Assembly (NCBI GenBank): GCA_964611585.1
Contig: CAZTAK010000007.1
Coordinates: forward strand, 1 to 63,102
Source: CAZTAK01 sp964611585
GTDB taxonomy: Bacteria > Pseudomonadota > Alphaproteobacteria > SHVP01
Direction: 5' to 3'
DNA length: 63,102 nt
Under the pieces are notes generated by a model, which had not been told where the DNA came from, made no database searches, and was given only the letters and a program-made list of their open reading frames with translations. A program made the position numbers and the translations under genes. Positions 53,290 to 62,723 of this stretch are shown piece after piece. Positions within the stretch are counted from its first letter, which is position 1. Each line of letters begins with the position of its first letter.

Positions 53290-54156
53290 CTATTCCGGTG
53301 CCGGAACCTGCGCCGCAAAATGGTCGGCGATCTCAAGCCGGGTCGCGATCCAGACGCCGGATTTGGCGGTGGCATGCTTGAGGAATCCCTCGAATGCGCC
53401 GATGCGCCCGGGCCGGCCGATGATTCGCAGGTGAACACCCAGAGACATGATCTTGGGGTTGCCGGCCTCACCTTCGGCATAGAGCCAGTCGAAGGTGTCG
53501 CAGGCGTATCTGAGCCACTGGTCGGGCGTCAGCGCCGGATCGGTCCAGAATTTCATGTCGTTGGAATCGACCGCATAGGGAACGATGACAATGGGGTGCC
53601 CCTCGACCACGTCCCAGAACGGCACGTCGTCTGAATAATCGTCCATGTGATAGCGAAAGCCTTCCTCGGCCAGCAGGCGGCGGGTGTTGTCAGTGAGCAG
53701 GTATCGCGACAGCCAGCCGTAGGGGCGCGTGCCGGTGGTGCGCTCGATCGACTCGACGGCCTTGCGGATGAAATCGCGTTCCTCGTCTTCGTCCATGCGG
53801 AAATGGTGAATCCAGCGATACCCGTGGGAACACGCCTCGTGGCCGTGGTCGCGGATGAAGGCGCCGATCTCGGGCGCGCGTTCCAGCGCGAGGGCCGCCG
53901 CGGTCCAGGTCGCGCGGACATCGTAGTTTTCCAGCAGCCGCATTACCCGTGGGGCGCCCGCGTTGATGCCGTACTGGTAGTTCGACTCATTGCCATAGTT
54001 GCGGATCGGCTTTTTGACGAACACGCCGAGTTCGTCCACCGGCTCCATGCCGCGATCGCCGTCCTTGATCGAGGCCTCGGCGCCTTCCTCGACGTTGACG
54101 ACGATACTGAGCGCAATCTTTTCGTTGTTGGGCCAGGTCATGGCGGTACGCGGCAC
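53290..54156 (-). CDS. PuuE-like polysaccharide deacetylase/allantoinase-family protein
   Basis: This 288-residue NodB-fold protein has 'LSIVVNVEEGAEASI' where carbohydrate deacetylases carry the DD pair; PuuE allantoinases also have NYEEG here. 'HGHEACSHGYRWIHH' (residues about 108-122) supplies the His motif, and 'RTTGTRPYGWLSRY' is family-specific. It may hydrolyse a cyclic or linear amide or ureide rather than sugar acetyl groups. No urate or allantoin genes are nearby. It is the last gene of a ten-gene minus-strand run, 10 nt after the esterase gene. Confidence 0.85.
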   Translation of the reverse strand: MPRTAMTWPNNEKIALSIVVNVEEGAEASIKDGDRGMEPVDELGVFVKKPIRNYGNESNYQYGINAGAPRVMRLLENYDVRATWTAAALALERAPEIGAFIRDHGHEACSHGYRWIHHFRMDEDEERDFIRKAVESIERTTGTRPYGWLSRYLLTDNTRRLLAEEGFRYHMDDYSDDVPFWDVVEGHPIVIVPYAVDSNDMKFWTDPALTPDQWLRYACDTFDWLYAEGEAGNPKIMSLGVHLRIIGRPGRIGAFEGFLKHATAKSGVWIATRLEIADHFAAQVPAPE

Positions 54157-54166
54157 GGGCGACTCC

Positions 54167-55072
54167 TCAGGTTGCAGCGGCTTGAGCGCGCCAGTGGGTC
54201 GACAGAAATTCGCCGATTCGCTCGGCGGCGGCGTCGGCCTCGGTCAGGTGGTCGGCATAGTGATGCCAGACATGAACCATGTCGGGCCAGACTTCGAGGG
54301 TCGAGTCAACCCGCGCCGCTTCGGCCCGCGCATGGAGCGTTTCAGAATCGCCGAGCAGGGTTTCGATGCTGCCGACCTGAATCAGAAGCGGCGGGAGGCC
54401 GGTGAAATTCGCAAACAACGGTGAGGCCCTGGGGTGGCGGGGGTCGGCGCCATTGAGATAGCAATCGGCCATCGGCTGAAGGCGCGCCCGAAAAGCGGTG
54501 GGATCGCTCGCTTCGTTCCGGTCGAGCGTTGGGGTTGTGAGCGTGAGGTCGGCCCAGGGCGAAATCAGGAAACACGCCGCCGGCATCGGCAATGCAGCTT
54601 CGTGCGCCTCGACCAGCGCCGCCAACGCAAGTCCGCCGCCCGCGGAACCGCCGCCCACCGCCAGGCGGGAAGAATCGATCCCGGCGTCGAGAAGCGCCCG
54701 ATAGGCGGCAAACCCGTCATCGGCGGCGGCCGGAAAGGGATGCTCGGGCGCGAGCCGGTAGTCGGCCATGAACAGACGCGCCTGCGCCGCGCGCGCAATG
54801 CGGGATCCCATCGGACGGTGGCTTATGGGCGACCCGACAACATACCCGCCGCCATGAAAATAAAGTACGACGGGCGCGCCGCTGCCGGCAGACGCGTCAT
54901 GCCACTCACCCGGAATAGGGCCCGCCGACCCCGCCGTGACGCTTACCCCTTCGGCGAGCGGGCCGTCGCCGCGCGCGTCCGACCCGGCCCGCATCTGTTC
55001 GAATGTCGCATCAAGCGGCGGACGGTTTTCCCGCAACGACCGGATCAGCGCTTGCGCTTCGCTTGTTGTCAC
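54167..55072 (-). CDS. HSL-family alpha/beta hydrolase (esterase-like)
   Basis: This 301-residue protein resembles hormone-sensitive-lipase-type esterases: oxyanion motif HGGG (73-76), nucleophile S143 in 'VGGGSAGGGLALA', 'VGSIETLLGDSE' around the acid residue, and a late 'VHVWHH' His region. Such enzymes cleave carboxylic esters of small or medium chain. It lies 10 nt before the PuuE-like gene and 9 nt after an SDR gene. In the operon it could open an ester or lactone made by the dehydrogenases. Confidence 0.88.
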   Translation of the reverse strand: MTTSEAQALIRSLRENRPPLDATFEQMRAGSDARGDGPLAEGVSVTAGSAGPIPGEWHDASAGSGAPVVLYFHGGGYVVGSPISHRPMGSRIARAAQARLFMADYRLAPEHPFPAAADDGFAAYRALLDAGIDSSRLAVGGGSAGGGLALAALVEAHEAALPMPAACFLISPWADLTLTTPTLDRNEASDPTAFRARLQPMADCYLNGADPRHPRASPLFANFTGLPPLLIQVGSIETLLGDSETLHARAEAARVDSTLEVWPDMVHVWHHYADHLTEADAAAERIGEFLSTHWRAQAAAT

Positions 55073-55081
55073 GATTGGCCC

Positions 55082-55915
55082 CTAGTGCATTTCCTCGCCG
55101 CCCGAGACGTCGAAGTTCTGGCCGGTGATGTAGTCGGCCTGCCCGGAACACAGAAACGCGCACATGTTGGCAATGTCTGAGGCAAGACCGACGCGGCCAA
55201 GCGGGATCCGGCTTTTCATCGCATCGAGATATTCGTCTTCGGTCTGGGCGCGAACGGCACTGAAATGCTTGTTCTGCCAGTCCCCCAACCCGGTGGTGAC
55301 ATGGTTCGGGCAGATCGAATTCACGGTGATTTTCTGGACCGCAAATTCGAGCGCTGCGGTGCGCGTCAGGCCGACCAAACCGTGCTTGGATGAGACGTAG
55401 GCAGCGGCGCCGGCAAACCCGTGTTTGGCGGCTTGGCTTGCGATATTGATGATGCGGCCGCCGGTTCCTTGCGCGATCATCTGTTTGGCCGCGTGTTTGA
55501 TTCCGAAAAAGACGCCGCGCAGGTTTACGTCCAGCACCGCGTCCCAGTCTTCTTGTTCCAGGTTCAGAATATCGGTCATCAGGTAGCCGATGCCGGCGTT
55601 GTTGACCATGATGTCGAGACGGCCGAATTTTTCGACCGCGGTTTCGACCGCGCCCGCGATCTGGTCCTCGTCGCGGACATCGCACACGGCGGCGGCAGCG
55701 GTCCCGCCACCGGCTTCGATCTCTGCGACGATCTGGTTCATCTCGTCAGAAAGGCCGACGTGGGTAGCGGCGAACTGCTCACCCTTGGCCGTCCCGATAT
55801 CGGTGACAACGACGCTCGCGCCCTCGGCGGCGAGACGTTTCGCCATCGCCTCGCCCAGGCCCTTGTGCCGGCCTGCCCCCGTCACCAGAGCAACTTTTCC
55901 TGACAAATCATACAT
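55082..55915 (-). CDS. SDR-family NAD(P)-dependent dehydrogenase, copy 2
   Basis: This 277-residue short-chain dehydrogenase has the Rossmann glycine motif TGAGRHKGLG (residues 12-21), 'NNAGIGYLMTDI', and the catalytic Tyr-Lys in 'YVSSKHG' near residue 160. 'DVSGGEEMH' closes the substrate side. It oxidises or reduces an alcohol or ketone. It lies 12 nt after a second SDR gene and 9 nt before the esterase gene, in the operon. Confidence 0.92.
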   Translation of the reverse strand: MYDLSGKVALVTGAGRHKGLGEAMAKRLAAEGASVVVTDIGTAKGEQFAATHVGLSDEMNQIVAEIEAGGGTAAAAVCDVRDEDQIAGAVETAVEKFGRLDIMVNNAGIGYLMTDILNLEQEDWDAVLDVNLRGVFFGIKHAAKQMIAQGTGGRIINIASQAAKHGFAGAAAYVSSKHGLVGLTRTAALEFAVQKITVNSICPNHVTTGLGDWQNKHFSAVRAQTEDEYLDAMKSRIPLGRVGLASDIANMCAFLCSGQADYITGQNFDVSGGEEMH

Positions 55916-55927
55916 TTAGCGTCCCCC

Positions 55928-56704
55928 CTACCACGGCAGTTCACCACCGTTCATGGCGATGCACTGGCCGGTAATGTATTCGGCCTCGTCCGTAAACAGC
56001 CACGAGACGGCGTTGGCAACGTCTTCCGGTTTGCCCCACTGGCCCCACGGCACGGTCTTTTCAAGCATGTCATAGGCCTGATCCCGGGTCATGCCTTCGC
56101 GCTCGCCGATTTGCGTCAAAAGCGTCTCCATCATCGGCGTTTCGATGTGGCCCGGCGTATAGCAGTTGACGCGAATCTTGTGACGGGCGAATTCGCCGGC
56201 CGCCGCCTGGCTCATCATGATGATAGCCGCCTTGGTGGCGCAGTAGTGCCCCACGTTCGCAACCCCGTGACGGCCGCCGCCTGAGGACGCATTGACGATG
56301 ACTCCGCCCTCGCCCTGTTCGATCAGACGTTTGGCGCCCGCCTTCATGGAAAGGAAGATGCCGGTCACGTTCACATCCATCATGCGGCGCCAGGTTTCAG
56401 CGCTGGTCTCCACCAGCGGCCGCCATATCGCAAAGCCCGCGTTGTTGACCATGAAATCGAGACGCCCGAAGTGGCCGACGGTTTCTGCCACCATCGCCTC
56501 GACCGCCTCCTCGTCGGTGACGTCGCAGGATATTGCGCGCACCGCGGCGCCGAGTTCGGACTCGAGCGCCTTGGCGGCGTCGAGGTCGATGTCGGCGATC
56601 GTTACACGCGCGCCGTCGGCCACAAGCCGCTCGACGCAGCCGCGCCCGATGCCGTTGGCGCCGCCGGTGACGACGGCGACTCGTCCTTCATGCCGCGCAG
56701 TCAT
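55928..56704 (-). CDS. SDR-family NAD(P)-dependent dehydrogenase, copy 1
   Basis: This 258-residue dehydrogenase has 'VVTGGANGIGRG' (11-22), 'NNAGFAIWRPLVE', the catalytic 'YCATKAA' and the end block 'YITGQCIAMNGGELPW'. It differs clearly from the neighbouring SDR, so the two are probably consecutive steps rather than redundant copies. It starts 3 nt after the HapK-like gene. The substrate is unknown. Confidence 0.92.
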   Translation of the reverse strand: MTARHEGRVAVVTGGANGIGRGCVERLVADGARVTIADIDLDAAKALESELGAAVRAISCDVTDEEAVEAMVAETVGHFGRLDFMVNNAGFAIWRPLVETSAETWRRMMDVNVTGIFLSMKAGAKRLIEQGEGGVIVNASSGGGRHGVANVGHYCATKAAIIMMSQAAAGEFARHKIRVNCYTPGHIETPMMETLLTQIGEREGMTRDQAYDMLEKTVPWGQWGKPEDVANAVSWLFTDEAEYITGQCIAMNGGELPW

Positions 56705-56707
56705 GGT

Positions 56708-57022
56708 TCAACCGAACCGCTCGGTCACCATGAAGGTGGGGTTATCGGCGAATTCCCGAAACTTGGTGGCAACGTCGGCCATGGCCGCACTGTCGCCGAC
56801 ATCTTTGCCGAGCGCCTCGGCACTCGATATGTCGATGATTTCGATATAGCGGTAGGGCGGTTTGTCGTCGGACCCGAAGACGCTCTCGGCTCGGTAGACG
56901 TTGAACTTTTCGACGGCATTCAAGGCGCCGGCGATCGGGATATCGACCTCTTGGGCCCATTTTTCGTAGTCGCTCTCGTTCTGGGCTTCGCGCAGATTGA
57001 ACAGCACAATCAGAGTCGTCAT
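56708..57022 (-). CDS. HapK/REDY-like dimeric alpha-beta barrel protein
   Basis: This 104-residue protein has the dimeric alpha-beta barrel pattern: 'TTLIVLFNLREAQNESDYEKWAQEVDIP', 'NVYRAESVFGSDDKPPYRYIEIIDI' and a final helix ending 'FMVTERFG'. It resembles the REDY/HapK-like and EthD-like family, whose members are small accessory proteins or cofactor-free oxygenases. The start is MTTLIVLF; the longer frame adds 23 unlikely residues. It lies 77 nt after the GMC gene. Confidence 0.85.
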   Translation of the reverse strand: MTTLIVLFNLREAQNESDYEKWAQEVDIPIAGALNAVEKFNVYRAESVFGSDDKPPYRYIEIIDISSAEALGKDVGDSAAMADVATKFREFADNPTFMVTERFG

Positions 57023-57099
57023 CTCGTTCCCCTCCCGGAATTTCAATTCTGTTCCTGCCTTCGTCATAGGCCGGAACCGCCTCGGCCTCAAGCGCCGCC

Positions 57100-58704
57100 T
57101 CAGGCCGCCGGGCCAAGCGGCGCGCGGCCGAGAATCATGTCCGCCGCTTTTTCACCGATCATGATGGCAGGGGCGTTGGTGTTGCCGCCGACCAGAGACG
57201 GCATGATCGAGGCATCGGCGACCCGGAGTCCCTCGACGCCGCGCACCTTTAGTTCGGGATCGACAACGGCAAGCTTGTCCACGCCCATTTTGCAGGTGCC
57301 GACCGCATGAAAGATGGTCTCGGCGGTTTCACGGATCCAGACATCGAGATCATCGTCGGTCTTGCGCTCGGGACCCGGCGAAAGCTCGGCGCCGCGCAAG
57401 GCGTCAAACGCGGACTGCGAGAACACCTTGCGAACAATCTTGACCCCTTCCCGGATGGTGCGAACATCGCTTTCTTGCGACAGGAAATTGGTGTGAATCG
57501 CAGGCGCCTCGAACGGGTCGGTGGAGCGCGCCCGGACCTCACCGCGGCTGTCGGGGCGAAGGCAGCAAATGTTGGAAAAGAACCCGTGCATCTTCTTGCC
57601 GCCCTTGTCGGGGCCGAGGCCGGGCAGGAAATGGAACTGGACGTCGGGCAATTCGAGATCGGGACGGGTCTTGATGAACCCGCCGGCCTCGAGCGGAAAT
57701 GACGCGGCTGGACCGGTCCCAAACAACACCGCCTGAACCAGCGCCCATACCGCCGTCTGCGGCCGGAACATGGAACGGACGGTGATCGGCTGGGTGCATT
57801 CGTGCTGGACATAGACGGTGACGTGGTCTTGCAGGTTCTTGCCGACGCCCGGCAGATCCGACACCACGTTAACGCCAAGATCGCGAAGGTGCGCCGGATC
57901 GCCGATTCCCGACACCTGCAACAACGCCGGGGTGTTGATGGTGCCGGCCGCAACGATCACCTCGCGGCTGGCGTGGGCAATGACGCGCTCGCCGCCCTGC
58001 ATGTATTCGAGGCCGGTGGCCCGTTTTCCGTCGAACAAAATGCGCCGCGCGTGGGCGCGAATTTCGACGTCGAGATTGGGCCGGCTGCGCACCGGGTGCA
58101 GGAAGGCACGCGCAGTCGAAACCCGCCGGCCCTTGTGAATCGTAAAGTCGTAGCGCCCGAACCCTTCCTGTTGGGCGCCGTTGAAATCGTCGGTCACCGG
58201 GTAGCCGGCGGCTGTGCCCGCTGTGATGAAGGCATCGTAGAGCGGATTCTTGGTCGGGCCGCGGCGCACATCCATCTCGCCGCCCTGGCCGTGGAAGGCA
58301 TCCGCCAGTTCGGGATTGTTCTCCGAGCGGCGGAAGTAGGGCAGCACCTCGTCGTAGGACCAACCCGTGCAGCCGAACTGGCGCCAGATGTCGTAATCGC
58401 GCGCGTGGCCGCGGATATAGACCATGCCGTTGATCGAAGACGAGCCGCCCAGAGTCTTGCCGCGCGGAATGTAGATCTCGCGCCCGCCGAGATTGGGGTC
58501 GGGTTCGGAATGGTAGTACCAGTTACTCATCCGGGTGGGATACAGGACCCCGCACAAAAGCGGGATGTGAATCAGGGGGTTGAGGTCACGCCCGCCCGCT
58601 TCGAGCAGAAGCACGCGGTTGCCCCGGTCCTCGGACAACCGGTTGGCAAGCACGCAGCCCGCCGACCCGGCGCCGACGACGATGTAATCGTATGTCTCGG
58701 TCAT
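57100..58704 (-). CDS. GMC-family FAD oxidoreductase (choline-dehydrogenase-like)
   Basis: This 534-residue flavoenzyme oxidises a primary or secondary alcohol. The FAD-binding site is 'YIVVGAGSAGCVLANRL' (GAGSAG at 11-16), and 'GKTLGGSSSINGMVYIRGHARDYD' is the family signature. The catalytic His lies in 'FHAVGTCKMG'. No signal peptide is present, so it is probably cytoplasmic. The start is MTETYDY; 27 upstream residues are basic. It lies 44 nt after the ABC ATPase gene, and the substrate may be what the importer carries. Confidence 0.92.
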   Translation of the reverse strand: MTETYDYIVVGAGSAGCVLANRLSEDRGNRVLLLEAGGRDLNPLIHIPLLCGVLYPTRMSNWYYHSEPDPNLGGREIYIPRGKTLGGSSSINGMVYIRGHARDYDIWRQFGCTGWSYDEVLPYFRRSENNPELADAFHGQGGEMDVRRGPTKNPLYDAFITAGTAAGYPVTDDFNGAQQEGFGRYDFTIHKGRRVSTARAFLHPVRSRPNLDVEIRAHARRILFDGKRATGLEYMQGGERVIAHASREVIVAAGTINTPALLQVSGIGDPAHLRDLGVNVVSDLPGVGKNLQDHVTVYVQHECTQPITVRSMFRPQTAVWALVQAVLFGTGPAASFPLEAGGFIKTRPDLELPDVQFHFLPGLGPDKGGKKMHGFFSNICCLRPDSRGEVRARSTDPFEAPAIHTNFLSQESDVRTIREGVKIVRKVFSQSAFDALRGAELSPGPERKTDDDLDVWIRETAETIFHAVGTCKMGVDKLAVVDPELKVRGVEGLRVADASIMPSLVGGNTNAPAIMIGEKAADMILGRAPLGPAA

Positions 58705-58748
58705 GCCGCAACTCGCCCCGACAACGATACCTGTGACCGACTTGCGTC

Positions 58749-60596
58749 CTAGTCGATGAGTTCCCCTTCGCTCACGCGCCAGCACCGCACCATCCGCCCG
58801 TCTTCAAGTTTGCTCAGCGTTTGCACCATGGCGCGGCACTTTTCGACCTGCGAGGCGCAACGCCCAAAGAGATAGCAGCCCTTGGGTAGATTTTCGGTGA
58901 TCGGGCTCGGGATCTCGCCCTTCAGGGTCTCGCGTACCTCGCGGTCGACACGCCGCTCGGCGACATCCGGGAACAGATGCGAGGCCAGCAGCGCCTTGGC
59001 ATAGGGGTGGCGCGGGGTTTCGAACACCTGTTCTTTTGTGCCCACTTCGACGATTTCGCCGAGATACATCACCACAACCCGGTGGCAGATGTACTTGACG
59101 GTGGTGAGGTCGTGCGAAATGAACAGGTAAGAAATCTTCAGCTTGTTGGAAAGGTCGATCAGAAGCTGGATGATTTCGGCGGTGGTTTCCGGAGTCAGGG
59201 CCGAGGTGGGTTCGTCAAGCACGATGAAATCGGGGTTGGAGGCAATGGCGCGGGCGATCGACACGCGCTGCTGGCGTCCGGCACTCATTTCGCGCGGCAG
59301 CGCGTGGACCACTTCGTGTTCCAACCCGACGAGATCCAATAACTCGCGCATACGGTCGGCCTTCTGGCTCAAGGTCATTTCGGAGTGCAGGTCGAGCGGT
59401 TCGCGCAAGACCTGCCGCACGGTCCAGCGTGGATTGAGCGAATCGAGCGGGTCCTGGAATACGATCTGCATCCTCGAACGTTCTTTGCGGAACGCTTCGA
59501 GGTTGACCGTGGCGAGGTTCTGGCCGTGAAACAGAATTTCGCCCCTGGTCGGCTCTTCCAACCGCAGCAGGCAACGCCCGACGGTGGTCTTGCCCGAACC
59601 GCTTTCGCCAACCAGACCGAGACATTCGCCGGGTTGGATTTCGAAGCTCACGTCCTCGATGGCATGAACCTTCGACCTCGAGGCGCGAATCGGGAAATGT
59701 TTGGTAAGGCCTTCGATCTTGAGCAAGGGCTCGCCAGCGTGAACGGTGGCGATGTTCTTACCGCCTTCTTGCGCTTCGCGCTGCAACCTGAGAATCGAAG
59801 TCGAATACTCGTGCTTGGGCGAGTGGAAGAATTCATGCACTTCGGCTTCTTCGACGATGGCGCCATCGTGCATGATCAACACGCGATCGCAATAATTGGC
59901 GACGATACCAAGGTCCTGTGTCACCAGCAGGACGGCCGAGCGCGTTTTCTGCACCGTTTCCCACATCTCGTCGAGAAACTGCGCCTGAATGGTTACATCC
60001 AGGCCCGAGGTCGGTTCGTCGGCGATCAGCAGTTTCGGCTGCGACGACAACGCAATTGCGATCAGCACGCGCTGAGCCATGCCGCTCGACAGCTCGTGGG
60101 CATAAGCCTTGACCCGGCGCTCGGGATCGTTGATGCCGACCATACGCAGCATATCGACGGCATGTTCCCAAGCTTCTCTTCTGGTGACGTCGTTGTGGGC
60201 GCGATAGACGTTGGCAATCTGGGTGCCGACCCGCATCATCGGATGCAAGGAATAGCGCGGGTTCTGGACGATCATGCCGATGTCCTTGCCGCGGATGGCC
60301 TCCAATTCCTCTTCGTCCATCGTCGTCAGGTCGCGGCCGAGGAATTCGATCTGGCCGGCATCGATTCGCCCCGGCGGCCGAACCAAGCCCAGCAACGCCA
60401 TTGCCGCTATCGATTTGCCGCAGCCAGGTTCGCCCATGATACCGACGAATTCCCCCTCGCGGATCGCTATCGAAAGTTCTTTGATTACGGTGACAGGGGG
60501 TGCATCGGGGCGCGGGAACACGACCTTTATGCCGCGCGTCTCGATGATCGGTTTTGCGGTACTGGATGCGGCCGCGGTCTGTTCGTCGATGGACAT
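58749..60596 (-). CDS. Fused double ATP-binding protein of a peptide-type ABC importer (DppD-DppF-like)
   Basis: This 615-residue protein joins two ABC ATPase domains, like GsiA or YejF. The first has Walker A GEPGCGKS (55-62), the second GESGSGKTT (about 329-337), each followed by an ABC signature and Walker B ('VLDEPTSAL' in the second). 'NLPKGCYLFGRCASQVEKC' near the C-terminus is the oligopeptide-ABC C-terminal motif, with Cys residues that may hold an iron-sulfur cluster. It energises import through the two permeases encoded upstream. It lies 33 nt after the DppC-like gene. Confidence 0.94.
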   Translation of the reverse strand: MSIDEQTAAASSTAKPIIETRGIKVVFPRPDAPPVTVIKELSIAIREGEFVGIMGEPGCGKSIAAMALLGLVRPPGRIDAGQIEFLGRDLTTMDEEELEAIRGKDIGMIVQNPRYSLHPMMRVGTQIANVYRAHNDVTRREAWEHAVDMLRMVGINDPERRVKAYAHELSSGMAQRVLIAIALSSQPKLLIADEPTSGLDVTIQAQFLDEMWETVQKTRSAVLLVTQDLGIVANYCDRVLIMHDGAIVEEAEVHEFFHSPKHEYSTSILRLQREAQEGGKNIATVHAGEPLLKIEGLTKHFPIRASRSKVHAIEDVSFEIQPGECLGLVGESGSGKTTVGRCLLRLEEPTRGEILFHGQNLATVNLEAFRKERSRMQIVFQDPLDSLNPRWTVRQVLREPLDLHSEMTLSQKADRMRELLDLVGLEHEVVHALPREMSAGRQQRVSIARAIASNPDFIVLDEPTSALTPETTAEIIQLLIDLSNKLKISYLFISHDLTTVKYICHRVVVMYLGEIVEVGTKEQVFETPRHPYAKALLASHLFPDVAERRVDREVRETLKGEIPSPITENLPKGCYLFGRCASQVEKCRAMVQTLSKLEDGRMVRCWRVSEGELID

Positions 60597-60629
60597 TAAT
60601 GGTTCCTGTTGCCGGGGACGCAGCGCGCC

Positions 60630-61595
60630 TTAGCGGTATTCTTCTTCCAGACCATGGCCCACGGTCGCAAATCCGAACACGGTGAGCGAGATCGCGATGC
60701 CCGGGAACACCGACTGCCACCACTCGCCGAGAATGACTTGCTGCGATCCCAGGGCGATCATCAGTCCCCATTCCGGGGTTGGCGGGCGCACGCCGGCACC
60801 GACAAAACTGAGCGCCGACGTCAGCAGGATCGCAAAACCGATCGTGGTCGAGGTCTGGATCAGCGACGGCACCACGGAATTGGGCAGCACATGGCGGAAC
60901 GCCACCGTCCACTGGCGATTTCCGACCGCCCGCGCCGCCTCGACATAGCCGCGGGTCTTTTGGCCGAGCACCTCGGCGCGCGTCAAACGTACGAAAATCG
61001 GTGTGTAAACAAATCCGAGCGCCAGAATAATGTTGAAGGTATTGCGGCCCGCCAGCGCAACCAGAATCATCGCCGTGATAAAGACCGGGAATGCCTGCAT
61101 CAGGTCGGATATGCGCATCAGGACTTCCGTCGCCCAGTTCTTGTAAAACCCGGCCAGTAATCCCAATACGGTACCCACTACCAATGACACCAGCGCCGCC
61201 AGCAGCGCGATCGTCATGTCGGTACGCGGTGCGGCGATCGTGCGCGAGAAAATATCGAGCCCGGACGAATCAGTGCCAAACCAGTGCGGCGGGTTTTCGA
61301 GATCGCTGAACGTGACCTGCCACAACAGTTTGGGCCACTCCGAGAGCGACGGCGGAGGAAACGACACATCGCCGGTCGCATAGGTCGGATCGAAGGGCGC
61401 GATTACGGGCCCGAAAAATGCCAAAAAGACCGACGTCGTCACGACGATGATGCCGAAAGCGAATAATTTTTCCTCGCGGAATTTCTTGAACAGGTCTAGC
61501 TGACGCCGCTTCTTGGTGACGTCCACCACCATATGCGGTTCGAGGTGTTGATCCAGATCTTTGGGCGTTCCGGTGCCGGTTGGGTCGCTGGTCAT
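60630..61595 (-). CDS. ABC importer permease, DppC-like
   Basis: This 321-residue inner-membrane protein has an N-terminal cytosolic stretch, a first membrane helix ('LFAFGIIVVTTSVFLAFFGPVIAPF') and a core of further helices. The ATPase-coupling loop is 'GYVEAARAVGNRQWTVAFRHVLPNSVVP' (EAA motif). The end is 'GFATVGHGLEEEYR'. It pairs with the DppB-like permease 9 nt upstream. Confidence 0.94.
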   Translation of the reverse strand: MTSDPTGTGTPKDLDQHLEPHMVVDVTKKRRQLDLFKKFREEKLFAFGIIVVTTSVFLAFFGPVIAPFDPTYATGDVSFPPPSLSEWPKLLWQVTFSDLENPPHWFGTDSSGLDIFSRTIAAPRTDMTIALLAALVSLVVGTVLGLLAGFYKNWATEVLMRISDLMQAFPVFITAMILVALAGRNTFNIILALGFVYTPIFVRLTRAEVLGQKTRGYVEAARAVGNRQWTVAFRHVLPNSVVPSLIQTSTTIGFAILLTSALSFVGAGVRPPTPEWGLMIALGSQQVILGEWWQSVFPGIAISLTVFGFATVGHGLEEEYR

Positions 61596-61604
61596 GGGTC
61601 GCGC

Positions 61605-62654
61605 CTAATAGGTGATTCGCGGGTCGAGGAAAGCGTGCAGAATGTCGATGGTGAGATAAATCAGCAGCGACACCACCGCAATGATGAGCACCGTCCCCTG
61701 GATGGCCGGATAGTCGAAACTGAGGATCGAGCGGATCGAATATTCACCGAGTCCGCCGAGGGAAAAAATCAATTCGATCGGGACCGCGCCGCCCAGAAGG
61801 AAGCCATAGAAAATACCGATCAGCGTCATCGCCGGGGCGAGCGCCGCTCGCAATGCGTACATTCCGACCCGGCGACTCGGGAGCCCGCAACTGCGGGCAT
61901 ACAAAATGTAGTCCGAGCGCAGAACCCGCACCATGTTCTGGCGCACCATCTTGATGATTGGCCCGGAAACGACGAACACCAGCGTGCCGACCGGCAGCAT
62001 CAGATGCCAGGCGGAATCGACGAAAGCCTTGAATTCACCGCGCAGAAGCGAATCGAGCACAATAAACCCGGTAATGACTTCGGGTTCCGACATCAGCGGG
62101 TTGAGCCGCCCCAGAGGCGCCGGCGCCATCGACCAGCCGAACCATTCCCACGACTTGAAGAAAAAGAAGAACACGAACATCAGCCCCCACCAGAACTCTG
62201 GTTGGGAGCCGGCGAACAATCCCCACACGAACGTCACCTTGTCGCCCATGCCGCCCGGTCTGTTCGCGCTCACCATGGCAAGCGGGACCGCTATCAGGAA
62301 GGCGATCAACAGGCTGTAGGTAATCAGCTCCAGCGTAATCGGCAGGAAGCGCCCGATCTCCTCCGCCACCGGCGAGCCCGTCACCCACGAATCGCCGAGA
62401 TCGCCCTGGGCGATGCCGGGTTGATTCGCGTCGGAATAGATGCCGAGATAGTTGCCGAGCTGCTGCATGATTGGCCGGTCGAGCCCGAGCACGGCCTCCG
62501 CCTGGGCGTAGGCCTGTGGCGTCGCGTTGAGTCCGACCAGGCGCGCCACCGGGTCGGCTGGCAGCAACCGGATCAAAAAGAACACGACTAACGAAATTCC
62601 GATCACCTGTATTATGGCGATCAAAAGGCGGCGGACGATGAAACGCAGAATCAT
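61605..62654 (-). CDS. ABC importer permease, DppB-like
   Basis: This 349-residue inner-membrane protein starts 'MILRFIVRRLLIAIIQVIGISLVVFFLIRLLPADP', typical of DppB-type permeases. It has a periplasmic loop (about 40-100), the coupling block 'LRSDYILYARSCGLPSRRVGMYALRAALAP' and the end 'TIDILHAFLDPRITY'. With the DppC-like subunit it forms the membrane channel of a peptide/opine/nickel-class importer. Confidence 0.94.
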   Translation of the reverse strand: MILRFIVRRLLIAIIQVIGISLVVFFLIRLLPADPVARLVGLNATPQAYAQAEAVLGLDRPIMQQLGNYLGIYSDANQPGIAQGDLGDSWVTGSPVAEEIGRFLPITLELITYSLLIAFLIAVPLAMVSANRPGGMGDKVTFVWGLFAGSQPEFWWGLMFVFFFFFKSWEWFGWSMAPAPLGRLNPLMSEPEVITGFIVLDSLLRGEFKAFVDSAWHLMLPVGTLVFVVSGPIIKMVRQNMVRVLRSDYILYARSCGLPSRRVGMYALRAALAPAMTLIGIFYGFLLGGAVPIELIFSLGGLGEYSIRSILSFDYPAIQGTVLIIAVVSLLIYLTIDILHAFLDPRITY

Positions 62655-62723
62655 GAAACGATACGGTCTGGAGTGACGGGGAGAGGACTAAAGGTTTTTC
62701 TAGTAGTTGCGAGGTTATCGCGC

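Noticed and set aside
52887..53480. A Cys-containing minus-strand frame in the interval between the cupin and deacetylase genes
   Set aside because: The Cys residues do not form a known zinc or iron motif and the frame overlaps two confident genes.
52127..54156. A ureide or allantoin degradation pathway (PuuE-like protein plus bicupin)
   Set aside because: The bicupin does not look like ureidoglycine aminohydrolase and no other purine-degradation gene is present; only the PuuE resemblance is kept.
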